Shown one piece after another: positions 50,029 through 58,019 of a DNA stretch of 64,000 nucleotides. The DNA comes from Caulobacter sp. NIBR2454 (lineage in GTDB: Bacteria > Pseudomonadota > Alphaproteobacteria > Caulobacterales > Caulobacteraceae), in contig NZ_CP114871.1 of NCBI RefSeq assembly GCF_027474405.1, forward strand, positions 3,419,001-3,483,000, given 5' to 3'. The position numbers and the translations under genes were made by a program. Position 1 is the stretch's first letter. Each line of letters opens with the position of its first letter. The notes under the pieces were generated by a model. That model saw only the letters and a program-made list of their open reading frames with translations. It ran no database searches and was not told the DNA's origin.

Positions 50029-51591
50029 TCACCCGCCGCCGTACTGCGACCGCAGCCACATTTTGTCGATCTTGCCGGTCGGCGCCAGAGGCATGCGCTC
50101 AAGGCGAAACACCGCGTCGGGTATCCACCACGAGGCCACCTTGCCGCGCAAGGGGGCCAGCAGCATCTCGTCGGCGACCTCGTCCTGGCCTTGCATCTCC
50201 ACCAGCAGGATCGGCCGCTCGCCCCATTTGGGGTCGGCGCGGCCGATGACGGCGGCCAAGGACACCTGCGGCAAGGCGCCGATCACCGCCTCGATCTCGG
50301 CGGGATTGATCCATTCGCCGCCCGACTTGATCAGGTCCTTGGCGCGGCCGGTGATCATCAGATTGCCGTCGGCGTCGATGCGCGCCAGGTCGCCGGTGGC
50401 GAACCAGCCGTCCGCGTCGGTCGCCGGGGCGGTCTCGCCGAAATAACGCTCGATCACCGACGATCCGCGCACCCGCAGATGGCCTTCGACATCGCGTTGC
50501 CGCGGCAAAGGCGCGCCTGCGGCGTCGGTCAAAAGCAAATCCACCCCGACCGCGGGAGGGCCGGAGAGCGCAGCGTCAGCAGGGCTGCTGAGCGGCGCCA
50601 CCGTGCCCGAAGGCGACAGCTCGGTCATGCCCCAGCTGGTCTGGACGCGAACGCCCAGGCGCTTTTGGATGCGCTCCATCAGGGCCGGCGCCATGGGCGC
50701 GCCGCCCACGATGATGCGTTTCAGGCTCGGCAAATCGCCGCCTTGCGCATCCAGATGCTCGATGAGGCCCAGCCACACCGTCGGCACGCCGACCCCGACC
50801 GTCACCGCCTCGGCCGCGATCAGACGGGCCAGGCTTGCGCCGTCGGTGTAACGGCCCGGCAGGACGAGCTTGGCCCCGACCGCGGGCGCGGCGAAGGGCA
50901 GACCCCAGGCGTTGGCATGGAACATCGGCACCACGGCCAGGACGTTGTCGGCGCCGCTGATGGCCATGACGTCGGCTTGCAAGATCCGCAGGGTGTGCAG
51001 GTAGCTGGAGCGGTGGGTGTAGGTTACGCCCTTGGGCGCGCCGGTCGTGCCGGAGGTGAAGCAAAGACCGCACGGCGCGGTCTCGTCGAACTGCCCCCAG
51101 GCGACCTCGCCGCGCGCGGCGGCGATCATCGGCTCGAGGGTCTGGCCCGCGGCGGCCTCGCCATCGATGATCAAGAGCTTGTCGGCTCGCGGGGCCGCAT
51201 CGAGCACCTGGCGGGCCAGCGGCGCAAGATCGGCCGAGGCGATCAGGATGCGCGCCTGCGACTGATCAATCATGGCCGTCAGCTGCTCGGCGGTCAGGCG
51301 CGGGTTGAGGGTATGGCACACCGCGCCCATGCCCATGACGCCATACCAGACCTCCACATGGTGCTGGCTGTTCCAGGCCAAGGTGGCGACGCGGTCGCCA
51401 GGTGCCACCCCAAGCCCCTGCAGCACCGCCGACACGCGCTGAGCGCGGGCCTTCAGATCGCCATAGCCGACACGATCGGTCGCCCCGCCCTCGCGGGCGG
51501 TGACGACCTGGGCGCGCGGTCGCCACTTGGCGGCGTGCTCAAGGAACTTATCAAGCGTCAGGGCAAACGCCTGCATCTGGCCGTCAATCAT
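50029..51591 (-). CDS. Fatty-acyl/aryl-CoA ligase (AMP-forming)
   Basis: A 520-residue adenylate-forming ligase. Motif A5-like FTSGTTGAPKGV lies near residue 181, TSWGMTELSP near 321, and the C-terminal hinge and catalytic lysine region (DGWFATGDLARIDADG, MPLAPTGKIDKM) near 397 and 509. The family activates carboxylic acids to CoA thioesters. The ATG at 51591 overlaps the stop of the carboxylesterase gene as ATGA; a GTG at 51597 is in frame. It follows the esterase in the operon, which fits ester hydrolysis followed by CoA activation of the released acid. Confidence 0.92.
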   Translation of the reverse strand: MIDGQMQAFALTLDKFLEHAAKWRPRAQVVTAREGGATDRVGYGDLKARAQRVSAVLQGLGVAPGDRVATLAWNSQHHVEVWYGVMGMGAVCHTLNPRLTAEQLTAMIDQSQARILIASADLAPLARQVLDAAPRADKLLIIDGEAAAGQTLEPMIAAARGEVAWGQFDETAPCGLCFTSGTTGAPKGVTYTHRSSYLHTLRILQADVMAISGADNVLAVVPMFHANAWGLPFAAPAVGAKLVLPGRYTDGASLARLIAAEAVTVGVGVPTVWLGLIEHLDAQGGDLPSLKRIIVGGAPMAPALMERIQKRLGVRVQTSWGMTELSPSGTVAPLSSPADAALSGPPAVGVDLLLTDAAGAPLPRQRDVEGHLRVRGSSVIERYFGETAPATDADGWFATGDLARIDADGNLMITGRAKDLIKSGGEWINPAEIEAVIGALPQVSLAAVIGRADPKWGERPILLVEMQGQDEVADEMLLAPLRGKVASWWIPDAVFRLERMPLAPTGKIDKMWLRSQYGGG

Positions 51592-53270
51592 CGGCACTCA
51601 GCAACTCCAGGGGGAAGCGGGGGGGAGACGACGCCGACGTTCCAGTTCCAGGAAATGTCTCCCTGGGCGCGGCGACGGCACATCACAGCCTCGTTCAACT
51701 CGTACATGCCCGGCCGCAGATGCGATCCGACCTGCGGCGCATCAGCGAAGATCATGTAGGCGCGCCCGGCGCCATAGGCGGGCCAGGCGGGCCGTCCCTT
51801 GGCGGTCGGCGCGCCGTCCTTGGCGAAGGAGGCCCAGTAGTCGCCCATGGCGGCCGTCAGCGCAGCCTCAGTGGGCGTGTCGGGGTTCTTGGGCCAGCCG
51901 TCGGGCGTCTTGGACGCCGTGCCGAAGACGTAAGGGATTTCGGCGGCATGGAAGGCATGCAGACCGGCCGCCTGCGCGGCCGGATAGCCATGGTCGAAGA
52001 GGTAGAGATAGCCTTGCGCGCCGAGTTTGGTCTGCTTGGCGGCGAGCCGTTCGGCGGTCCAGCCGTAGAGGGCGTCGCGCGGGGCGGCGAGCACGCTCTC
52101 GGGCACGTCCGATGACGGATAGAGCTTCAAGAAGTCGTCAGCCAGATCGCCATAGCGCTGGCGGATCTGGGCCTCGTAGGCGGCCGCGTCCGCAGGCGGC
52201 GGCGGCGCCAGTCTGCGCAGCGAGCGGATTTCGCCGCTGTTGAAGCCGGCCAGGACGGGCACGCGCGCCTGCTCGCCGCGATCGAAGGCGTCGACGACCT
52301 GGCGCGGCAGGACCTTGCCGTCCACCGCAGCGGTCGTCTGGAAGCCGGCCATGAGCGCCTGGGTGGTCAAAATCTCGGCGTCCATGGCGCGAAGATCAGC
52401 CAAGCTCTTGGCGCCCAGCTTGGCGGCCGTCGCCGCGCCCATGGCCTCGGCCGCCACGTGACCGAACCTGGCCTCGTTAAGGTGCGGCGTGGAGACCATG
52501 TAGGCGCTCTGGGCGATGGCCTTGGAGAACAGGCCCCGCGCCTTGGGCGACGCCATCAGGTAAAGGACGCTCAGGCCGCCGGCGGACTCGCCGGCGATGG
52601 TGACGTTGGCCGGGTCGCCCCCGAAGGCGGCGATGTTGCGCTTGACCCATTCCAGCGCCTTGATCTGGTCGAGCAGGCCATAGTTGCCCGAGACCTTGTC
52701 GGGGGACTGGGCGCTGAGTTCGGGGTGAGCCATGTAGCCCAGCACGCCCAGCCGGTAGTTGATCGAGACCACCACCAGGCCCCGCTTGGCCAGGGCGCCG
52801 CCGTCGTACATCCCCTCGCTGCTCGATCCTGAGATCAGAGCGCCCCCATGAATCCAGACCAGCACCGGGGCCCTCTTGGCGTCCTTGGGCCCCCAGATGT
52901 TCAAGGACAGGCAGTCCTCGCTCATCGAGGCGAGCGTGGAGGCGTAGATGCCGCCATTTGCCTTGGGCTGCCAGCACGACGGGCCAAACTGGGCGGCGTC
53001 GCGCACGCCTTGCCAGACGGGCGCGCTTGCAGGCGGCGCCCATCGCAGGCCGCCTATCGGTGCGGCGGCGTAAGGTACGCCCTTGAAGACCTGAAGACCG
53101 TCTTGGGCGAGGCCCCGCACGGCGCCGGCCGGGGCGTGGACCACGGGAGCCCCCGCCTGGGCGTGGGCTGTCTGGGCCTGGGCTGTCTGGGCCTGGACGG
53201 CGCCGGCCAGGGCGCAAAGCCCAAGGGCGCCGATCAGGCCAAGGACCTTGCGATGAACGGACGCGCCCAT
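51588..53270 (-). CDS. Exported type B carboxylesterase
   Basis: A 560-residue esterase with a signal peptide ending near residue 28 (LAGAVQAQ) and a short QTAQAQTAHAQ repeat. The oxyanion hole HGG is at 141-143 and Ser229 is in AGESAGG; the acid is in NSGEIRS-containing region and His in AFHAAEIPYVFG. The SEDCLSLNIW block near residue 117 is the family's second signature. It follows the TonB receptor by three bases on the same strand and precedes the ligase, suggesting that ester substrates are imported, hydrolysed in the periplasm and activated inside. Confidence 0.9.
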   Translation of the reverse strand: MGASVHRKVLGLIGALGLCALAGAVQAQTAQAQTAHAQAGAPVVHAPAGAVRGLAQDGLQVFKGVPYAAAPIGGLRWAPPASAPVWQGVRDAAQFGPSCWQPKANGGIYASTLASMSEDCLSLNIWGPKDAKRAPVLVWIHGGALISGSSSEGMYDGGALAKRGLVVVSINYRLGVLGYMAHPELSAQSPDKVSGNYGLLDQIKALEWVKRNIAAFGGDPANVTIAGESAGGLSVLYLMASPKARGLFSKAIAQSAYMVSTPHLNEARFGHVAAEAMGAATAAKLGAKSLADLRAMDAEILTTQALMAGFQTTAAVDGKVLPRQVVDAFDRGEQARVPVLAGFNSGEIRSLRRLAPPPPADAAAYEAQIRQRYGDLADDFLKLYPSSDVPESVLAAPRDALYGWTAERLAAKQTKLGAQGYLYLFDHGYPAAQAAGLHAFHAAEIPYVFGTASKTPDGWPKNPDTPTEAALTAAMGDYWASFAKDGAPTAKGRPAWPAYGAGRAYMIFADAPQVGSHLRPGMYELNEAVMCRRRAQGDISWNWNVGVVSPPLPPGVAECR

Positions 53271-53273
53271 GGC

Positions 53274-55544
53274 CTAGAACTCGTAGCCGACGCGCACGCC
53301 CGCCGTGCGTGGGCGCATGGTCCCAAACCGGTTAGCCAGGAAGGCTTCGGGGTGGACGTAGGTGATCGAGTCGTCGTCGAGAAGGTTCTCCACATAGGCG
53401 CCGACAGTGAACTTGTCGAAGCTGACCGCGAAGATGGCGTTGACGTTCTCATAGGCGTCGGTGAAGCCGTAGGTGGGGGCCACGGTGTTGGGCTGGCCAG
53501 GCACGCGCGGGAACATGCCCGGATAGGAGCCCACGTGCTGGACCACCATCGACAGGTTGGCCCGCGCCTTGGGCGTCAGGTCAAAGCCATAGTTCACATA
53601 GGCCGAGCCCTGGAACCGCGGCGACGCCAGGCGCGCCCCCGGCACAGCGCCGGAGATGGCCGCCTCTTCAGGCGTCAGCTCGGTGACCTTGGCGTTGTTG
53701 AGCGAGCCGTTGAAGCCCAGGGTCAGTCCGCTCGACGGATAGGCCAGCACCTCGAACTCCAGCCCCCGGCTGCGCGCCGCGCCGATATTGGTGGCGAACT
53801 GCACAGAGTCGGAGACGCGGTTGGCCTGGACCTGGATGTTGCTCCAGTCGATCCAGTAGGCGGCCAGGTTGGTGACCAGCCGGCCGTTCAACCAGCGGAC
53901 CTTCAGGCCGATCTCATAGTTGGTCAGGTCGTCGGAATCGGCGCCGTTGGGGATGATCAGGTCGCTCGGATTGACCACGCTTGGTCGACCGGCGAAGCCG
54001 TTGACGATCGGCGTGCGAAACCCCGTCGAGACGGTGGCGTAGGTAGTCAGAGCGGACGTCGGCTTGAACGAGGCGCTGACCTTGAACGAGGGCTTGCTGC
54101 CCTCGGCCTTGACGCCCGAGACCGGCGCGATCTGGGTCACGGTCAGGGGCCCGCCGATATTGAGCAGCGCGTTGGTCAGGTAGTTGCTGGTGTAGCCGCC
54201 CTGGACGAAGCCTTGAGCCTCGACGCTGCCGTAACGCATGCCGCCGGTGAGCCAGAAGCGGTCGTTCAAGCGCCAGGTCACCTCGCCAAAGCCGGCCAGC
54301 TCGCTGGAGTCGGTGTAGTTGAACTGGCGCTGGTAGTACTCGTCCGGCAGGCCGGTGATGCCGCGCGCGGCCAAAAACTGCGGCGAGGAGCGGTAGAAGT
54401 AGTCAACGTCCAGCCGCCGATCGAGATAGAAGCCGCCGACCACCCAGTCGAACTTGCCCCCAGGGTCCGACGCCAGGCGAAGCTCTTCGACGAAGGTCTT
54501 CTGATAGCCCCAGGCGTCCAGCGCGAAGGAGATGGCGCCGCCGAAGGTGCCGGCCAGGTCGACGAAGAACTTCTGGTCAAAGCGCGAATAGGTCGACGAG
54601 CTCGTCAGCCGCGCGCCGTCGAACTGGTACTCGATGGTGGCGTTGTAATTGGCCAGCTTGCCCACGAACAGATCGGGCCGGTCGGAGTTGCGCTTGTGGT
54701 CGCCCAAAGTCGGATTGATCAGCGCCGAATCCTTGGGGTTGCTGTCCTCGTAGGACGCCAGAAGCTTGACCGACAGACGGTCGGTGGGCTTCCACAGCAA
54801 GATGGCCCGGCCGCCCCAGTCGACCAGGGTGTTGGAGTTCTTCACCCCGGTGCCGATGTTGTCGACGTAGCCTTCCTCGTCCCGGTAGAAGCCGACGACG
54901 CGCAGGCCCAGCTTGTCATCGATGAGCGGCGCGTTGATCATGGCGTTGTAGCGCTGGCGAAGGCTGTCGGAGCCCGTCAGGCCGTAGTCGACCAGGGCCG
55001 AGGCGTCGAAGCTGGAGAGGTCGGGGCTCTTGTTGAGGATGCGCAGCGCGCCCGACAGCGAGCCAGAGCCAAAAAGCGTGCCTTGCGGGCCGCGCAGGAA
55101 CTCCACCCGCTCCACATCAAAAAGGTTGGGATCAAGCACGGTTGTGTTGCCGATGGTCGAGATCGGAAGCTCGTCGATATAGATCGCCACCGTGCTTTGC
55201 AGGTTGGCGCCATAGCCGTTGGTGGCCACGCCGCGGGCGGTGAAGTTGTTGAAATTGGCGGTAGGCTTGTTGAGCACCACGCCCGGAGTCTCGCGCGCCA
55301 GGCCCTCGTAGCCGACGATGCCCTTGGCGGTCAGACTCTCTTGCGAAAAGGCGGTGATGCTGAGCGGCACGTCCTGCAACCGTTCGGTACGCCGCGTGGC
55401 CGTGACCACCACTTCCCCCACCAGATCGGCGCCCTGGCGGGCGCTGGCCACTTGATCGGCCGGCGCGCTGGTCTGCGCGAGAGCGGTCGTCGATGCGGCG
55501 ATGACAGCAGCGGCGCACGCCGATGCGAAAAGACCTGCCTTCAT
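53274..55544 (-). CDS. TonB-dependent receptor
   Basis: A 756-residue outer-membrane receptor. A signal peptide ends near residue 23 (STTALAQ); VGEVVVTATRRTERL is followed by a plug domain with SITAFSQESLTAKG, ARGVATNGYGANLQ, LRGPQGTLFGSGSLSGALRI, and a barrel ending in TAGVRVGYEF. This plug type is common in receptors for lipids, aromatics and siderophores. It is the first gene of the esterase-ligase-TetR operon and is divergent from the MFS gene, with a long palindrome between them. Confidence 0.93.
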   Translation of the reverse strand: MKAGLFASACAAAVIAASTTALAQTSAPADQVASARQGADLVGEVVVTATRRTERLQDVPLSITAFSQESLTAKGIVGYEGLARETPGVVLNKPTANFNNFTARGVATNGYGANLQSTVAIYIDELPISTIGNTTVLDPNLFDVERVEFLRGPQGTLFGSGSLSGALRILNKSPDLSSFDASALVDYGLTGSDSLRQRYNAMINAPLIDDKLGLRVVGFYRDEEGYVDNIGTGVKNSNTLVDWGGRAILLWKPTDRLSVKLLASYEDSNPKDSALINPTLGDHKRNSDRPDLFVGKLANYNATIEYQFDGARLTSSSTYSRFDQKFFVDLAGTFGGAISFALDAWGYQKTFVEELRLASDPGGKFDWVVGGFYLDRRLDVDYFYRSSPQFLAARGITGLPDEYYQRQFNYTDSSELAGFGEVTWRLNDRFWLTGGMRYGSVEAQGFVQGGYTSNYLTNALLNIGGPLTVTQIAPVSGVKAEGSKPSFKVSASFKPTSALTTYATVSTGFRTPIVNGFAGRPSVVNPSDLIIPNGADSDDLTNYEIGLKVRWLNGRLVTNLAAYWIDWSNIQVQANRVSDSVQFATNIGAARSRGLEFEVLAYPSSGLTLGFNGSLNNAKVTELTPEEAAISGAVPGARLASPRFQGSAYVNYGFDLTPKARANLSMVVQHVGSYPGMFPRVPGQPNTVAPTYGFTDAYENVNAIFAVSFDKFTVGAYVENLLDDDSITYVHPEAFLANRFGTMRPRTAGVRVGYEF

Positions 55545-55619
55545 GATGTCACTCCCCGTTTTGCGCCGATCATTTGTTGTCGACGCTGGGGGTGAACGTG
55601 CCGACGCCGGCGCCCGCTG

Positions 55620-55651
55620 TCAACATTCACTCTCACGCGCGTGAATGTTGA
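55620..55651. promoter_or_regulatory. Long palindrome with ATTCAC box (site B)
   Basis: Arms TCAACATTCAC (55620-55630) and GTGAATGTTGA (55641-55651) are perfect complements with a ten-base spacer. On the minus strand the site reads ATTCAC-N4-GTGAGA across 55630-55646. It lies 76 bases upstream of the TonB receptor and about 150 bases upstream of the MFS start. Confidence 0.7.
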
Positions 55652-55798
55652 CGAGGCTTCGCGCTTGAGCGCATGCTCGCCCATAGTCCGACGAAAAGAG
55701 CGGCAAAGTGGGAGAAGCGCCTTGAAGACCAAGCCTGCGGCGACGCTGCGGAAACATCCGCGCGGCCTGACGACACGCCAGCCTCGGACGGCCGGCCG

Positions 55799-57118
55799 AT
55801 GACCGCCGCATCCGTCGACGCGCTCGATCCGCGACCACAGCCCCAGCCCCAGCCCCAGCCAGTGGACCGCAAGGCCTGGATCGTCCTGGCCATGCTTTGG
55901 TTCGTCTATGTCCTGAACTTCCTGGACCGCCAGCTGATGTCGATCCTGGCCAAGCCCATCCAGGACAGCCTGCAGGTCACCGACAGCCAGCTTGGCCTGA
56001 TCGGCGGCTTCTACTTCGCCCTCTTCTATTGCTTCATCGCCATCCCGGTCGGGTGGCTGGCGGACCGCACCAACCGGGTGATGGTGCTATCGGTCGCCTG
56101 CGGAATCTGGAGCGCGGCCACCGTGGCCTGCGGGCTCTCGCGCACCTATGGCCAGTTCGCCGTCTCGCGCATGACGGTGGGCTTTGGCGAGGCCGGCGGC
56201 GTACCGCCCTCCTACGCCATCATCTCCGACTATTTCCCAAGCGGGCGGCGCGGCACGGCGCTGGGCCTGTACAATCTTGGCCCGCCCGTCGGGGCGGCGC
56301 TGGGCATCGCCTTTGGCGCGGCGATCGCGGCGGCCTTCAACTGGCGATACGCCTTCATCGTGCTCGGCGCGGTCGGCATCGTGGCGGCCATCGCCCTGCC
56401 CCTGATCGTGCGTGAGCCCAAGCGCGGCGGTCTGGACCCGGCCTATGTGGACGCGCCTGTAAAGAAGGCCGGCTTTTGGGCGACGATGAAGATGTTCTTC
56501 TCGCGCCCGCCCCTGGTGCTGGCGGCCCTGGCCAGTGGAGCGACCCAGTTCGTCACCTACGGCCTTGGCAACTTCACCACCCTCTTTTTGATGCGCGAGA
56601 AGGGCATGACCCTAAATGAGGTGGCGCTTTGGTACGCTTTGGTGGTGGGCGTCGGCATGAGCGCGGGCATCTTCGCCTCGGGCCGGGTGATCGACCGCTT
56701 CACGCACCGCTCCAAGGTCGCCTACGCCCTGGTGCCGGCCATTTCGCTGGCCCTGGCGATCCCGTTCTATATCGGCTTTGTCTGGGCCCCGACCTGGCCG
56801 CTGGCCTTGGTCCTGCTGATGTTCCCGACCTTCCTCAACTACTTCTACCTGTCCTCGTCGGTGGCGCTGGTCCAGGAAGAGGTCCAGCCGCATGAGCGGG
56901 TCATGGCCGGCGCGCTCTTGCTTTTGGTGATGAACTTCATCGGCCTTGGCCTTGGTCCCACCTATGTGGGCGCGGCCAGCGACTTCTTCCGCGCCACACA
57001 CCCGGGCAACTCGCTGCAGATGGCGCTCTACACGCTCACGCCCTTCTACGGCCTGGCGGTGGCGCTATTTCTCTGGCTGACCTGGATCTTCATGCGAGCC
57101 GAACGCAAGGCCAGGTGA
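55799..57118 (+). CDS. MFS transporter, spinster-like
   Basis: A protein of about 439 residues with twelve membrane segments. WFVYVLNFLDRQLMSILAKPIQDSL near residue 30 and GWLADRTNRVMVL after helix 2 match the spinster-like/hexuronate-type MFS group. The start is taken as ATG 55799; a longer in-frame ATG at 55673 would add a poorly conserved hydrophilic tail that covers the divergent promoter. A PQPQPQP tract from short CAGCCC-type repeats lies near residue 13. It is divergent from the TonB receptor operon and converges on the second TetR gene. Confidence 0.88.
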   Translation: MTAASVDALDPRPQPQPQPQPVDRKAWIVLAMLWFVYVLNFLDRQLMSILAKPIQDSLQVTDSQLGLIGGFYFALFYCFIAIPVGWLADRTNRVMVLSVACGIWSAATVACGLSRTYGQFAVSRMTVGFGEAGGVPPSYAIISDYFPSGRRGTALGLYNLGPPVGAALGIAFGAAIAAAFNWRYAFIVLGAVGIVAAIALPLIVREPKRGGLDPAYVDAPVKKAGFWATMKMFFSRPPLVLAALASGATQFVTYGLGNFTTLFLMREKGMTLNEVALWYALVVGVGMSAGIFASGRVIDRFTHRSKVAYALVPAISLALAIPFYIGFVWAPTWPLALVLLMFPTFLNYFYLSSSVALVQEEVQPHERVMAGALLLLVMNFIGLGLGPTYVGAASDFFRATHPGNSLQMALYTLTPFYGLAVALFLWLTWIFMRAERKAR

Positions 57119-57146
57119 GCCTGCAAGATTGCTCCAGCCGCGGGCG

Positions 57147-57836
57147 CTAGTCCTTCAGGGCGATGAAGCCCGCGGCCATGAACCTTGCGATGCGCTTCTT
57201 GACGGCGGGAAAGTCGTCCGAATGGCAAAGCCCGCCTGACAGCCGGTCGATGCGGCCCGTGCGCGCCAGGGTGTTCATCAAGGCGCCGCTGACGAAGTGG
57301 TAGCCCCAGAAGATCTCCTCGTCGGCATAGGTCGGCAGGGCGCGTTTGAGAATGCTGACAAGTTTGAGGACCACCGGGTCGAAGTGCTCGTCCATGAGGG
57401 CGGCGCCTTCGGGCGTATTGGAGACCCGCGCGCAGAACGCCGCATAGTTCATCCAGTGCTCGCCGCCCTCGAAATAAAGATCAAGGTCGGTGTCCAAGAA
57501 CGCATGCAGCGCGCCCTCAACGGTGGGATTGTCGCCAGCCGCCTTCTCGTACTGCTCCAGCGCGATCATCCGACGGTCCGAGGACACGCCGGCGCGGCGG
57601 GCGAAGACGGCCTCAAAGAGGTTCACCTTGTCCTTGAAATAGTAGTTGAGCAGCGTGGTGTGGATGCCCACGCGCTGGGCCACGTCGCGCAGCGTCACGC
57701 CATAAAGACCGTTCTTGGAGAACAGATACTCGGCCGCGTCCATGATCTGCTCGAGGCTTTGAGCGCGCTGCTCAGCCTTGGTGCGCCGCGCCGTGTCCGC
57801 CGCCCCCGAGGTCCGCCTCGCCTTCGCCTGCGCCAA
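57147..57836 (-). CDS. TetR family regulator (paralogue 2)
   Basis: A 229-residue repressor paralogous to the one at 49297-50013. The helix-turn-helix region reads AAEYLFSKNGLYGVTLRDVAQRV and HTTLLNYYFKDKVNLFEAVF. The ligand domain keeps ALMDEHFDPVV and FWGYHFVSGALM. It is divergent from the large TonB receptor at 58020, with a candidate operator between them, and converges on the MFS gene. Control of the receptor and of its own expression is inferred. Confidence 0.9.
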   Translation of the reverse strand: MAQAKARRTSGAADTARRTKAEQRAQSLEQIMDAAEYLFSKNGLYGVTLRDVAQRVGIHTTLLNYYFKDKVNLFEAVFARRAGVSSDRRMIALEQYEKAAGDNPTVEGALHAFLDTDLDLYFEGGEHWMNYAAFCARVSNTPEGAALMDEHFDPVVLKLVSILKRALPTYADEEIFWGYHFVSGALMNTLARTGRIDRLSGGLCHSDDFPAVKKRIARFMAAGFIALKD

Positions 57837-57963
57837 GAGTGTTCTCCAGATCCTTTTCGATCCCCTGCCTAGTCGGGACCAGACGCGCCGGTGTCAATCG
57901 TCACGACCAAAATGTGGCCGCGACGAACAACGCTCATTGACGGCGAAGCTATGACGCGCACAT

Positions 57964-57980
57964 ATTCACTCTTGTGAGAA
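57964..57980. promoter_or_regulatory. ATTCAC-N4-GTGAGA box upstream of the large TonB receptor (site C)
   Basis: The plus strand reads ATTCACTCTTGTGAGAA. It shares ATTCAC, the four-base spacer and GTGAGA with site B, and lies 40 bases upstream of the receptor start. Confidence 0.55.
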
Positions 57981-58019
57981 TGAGCGTCTGAGATTCATTC
58001 CACCGGGAGGATGCAAAAA

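Noticed and set aside
49459..51759. 766-codon open frame on the plus strand
   Set aside because: Antisense to the TetR, CoA-ligase and esterase genes, whose motifs are clear on the minus strand.
52848..55595. 915-codon open frame on the plus strand
   Set aside because: Antisense to the carboxylesterase and TonB receptor genes, with no domain signature; a GC-skew artefact.
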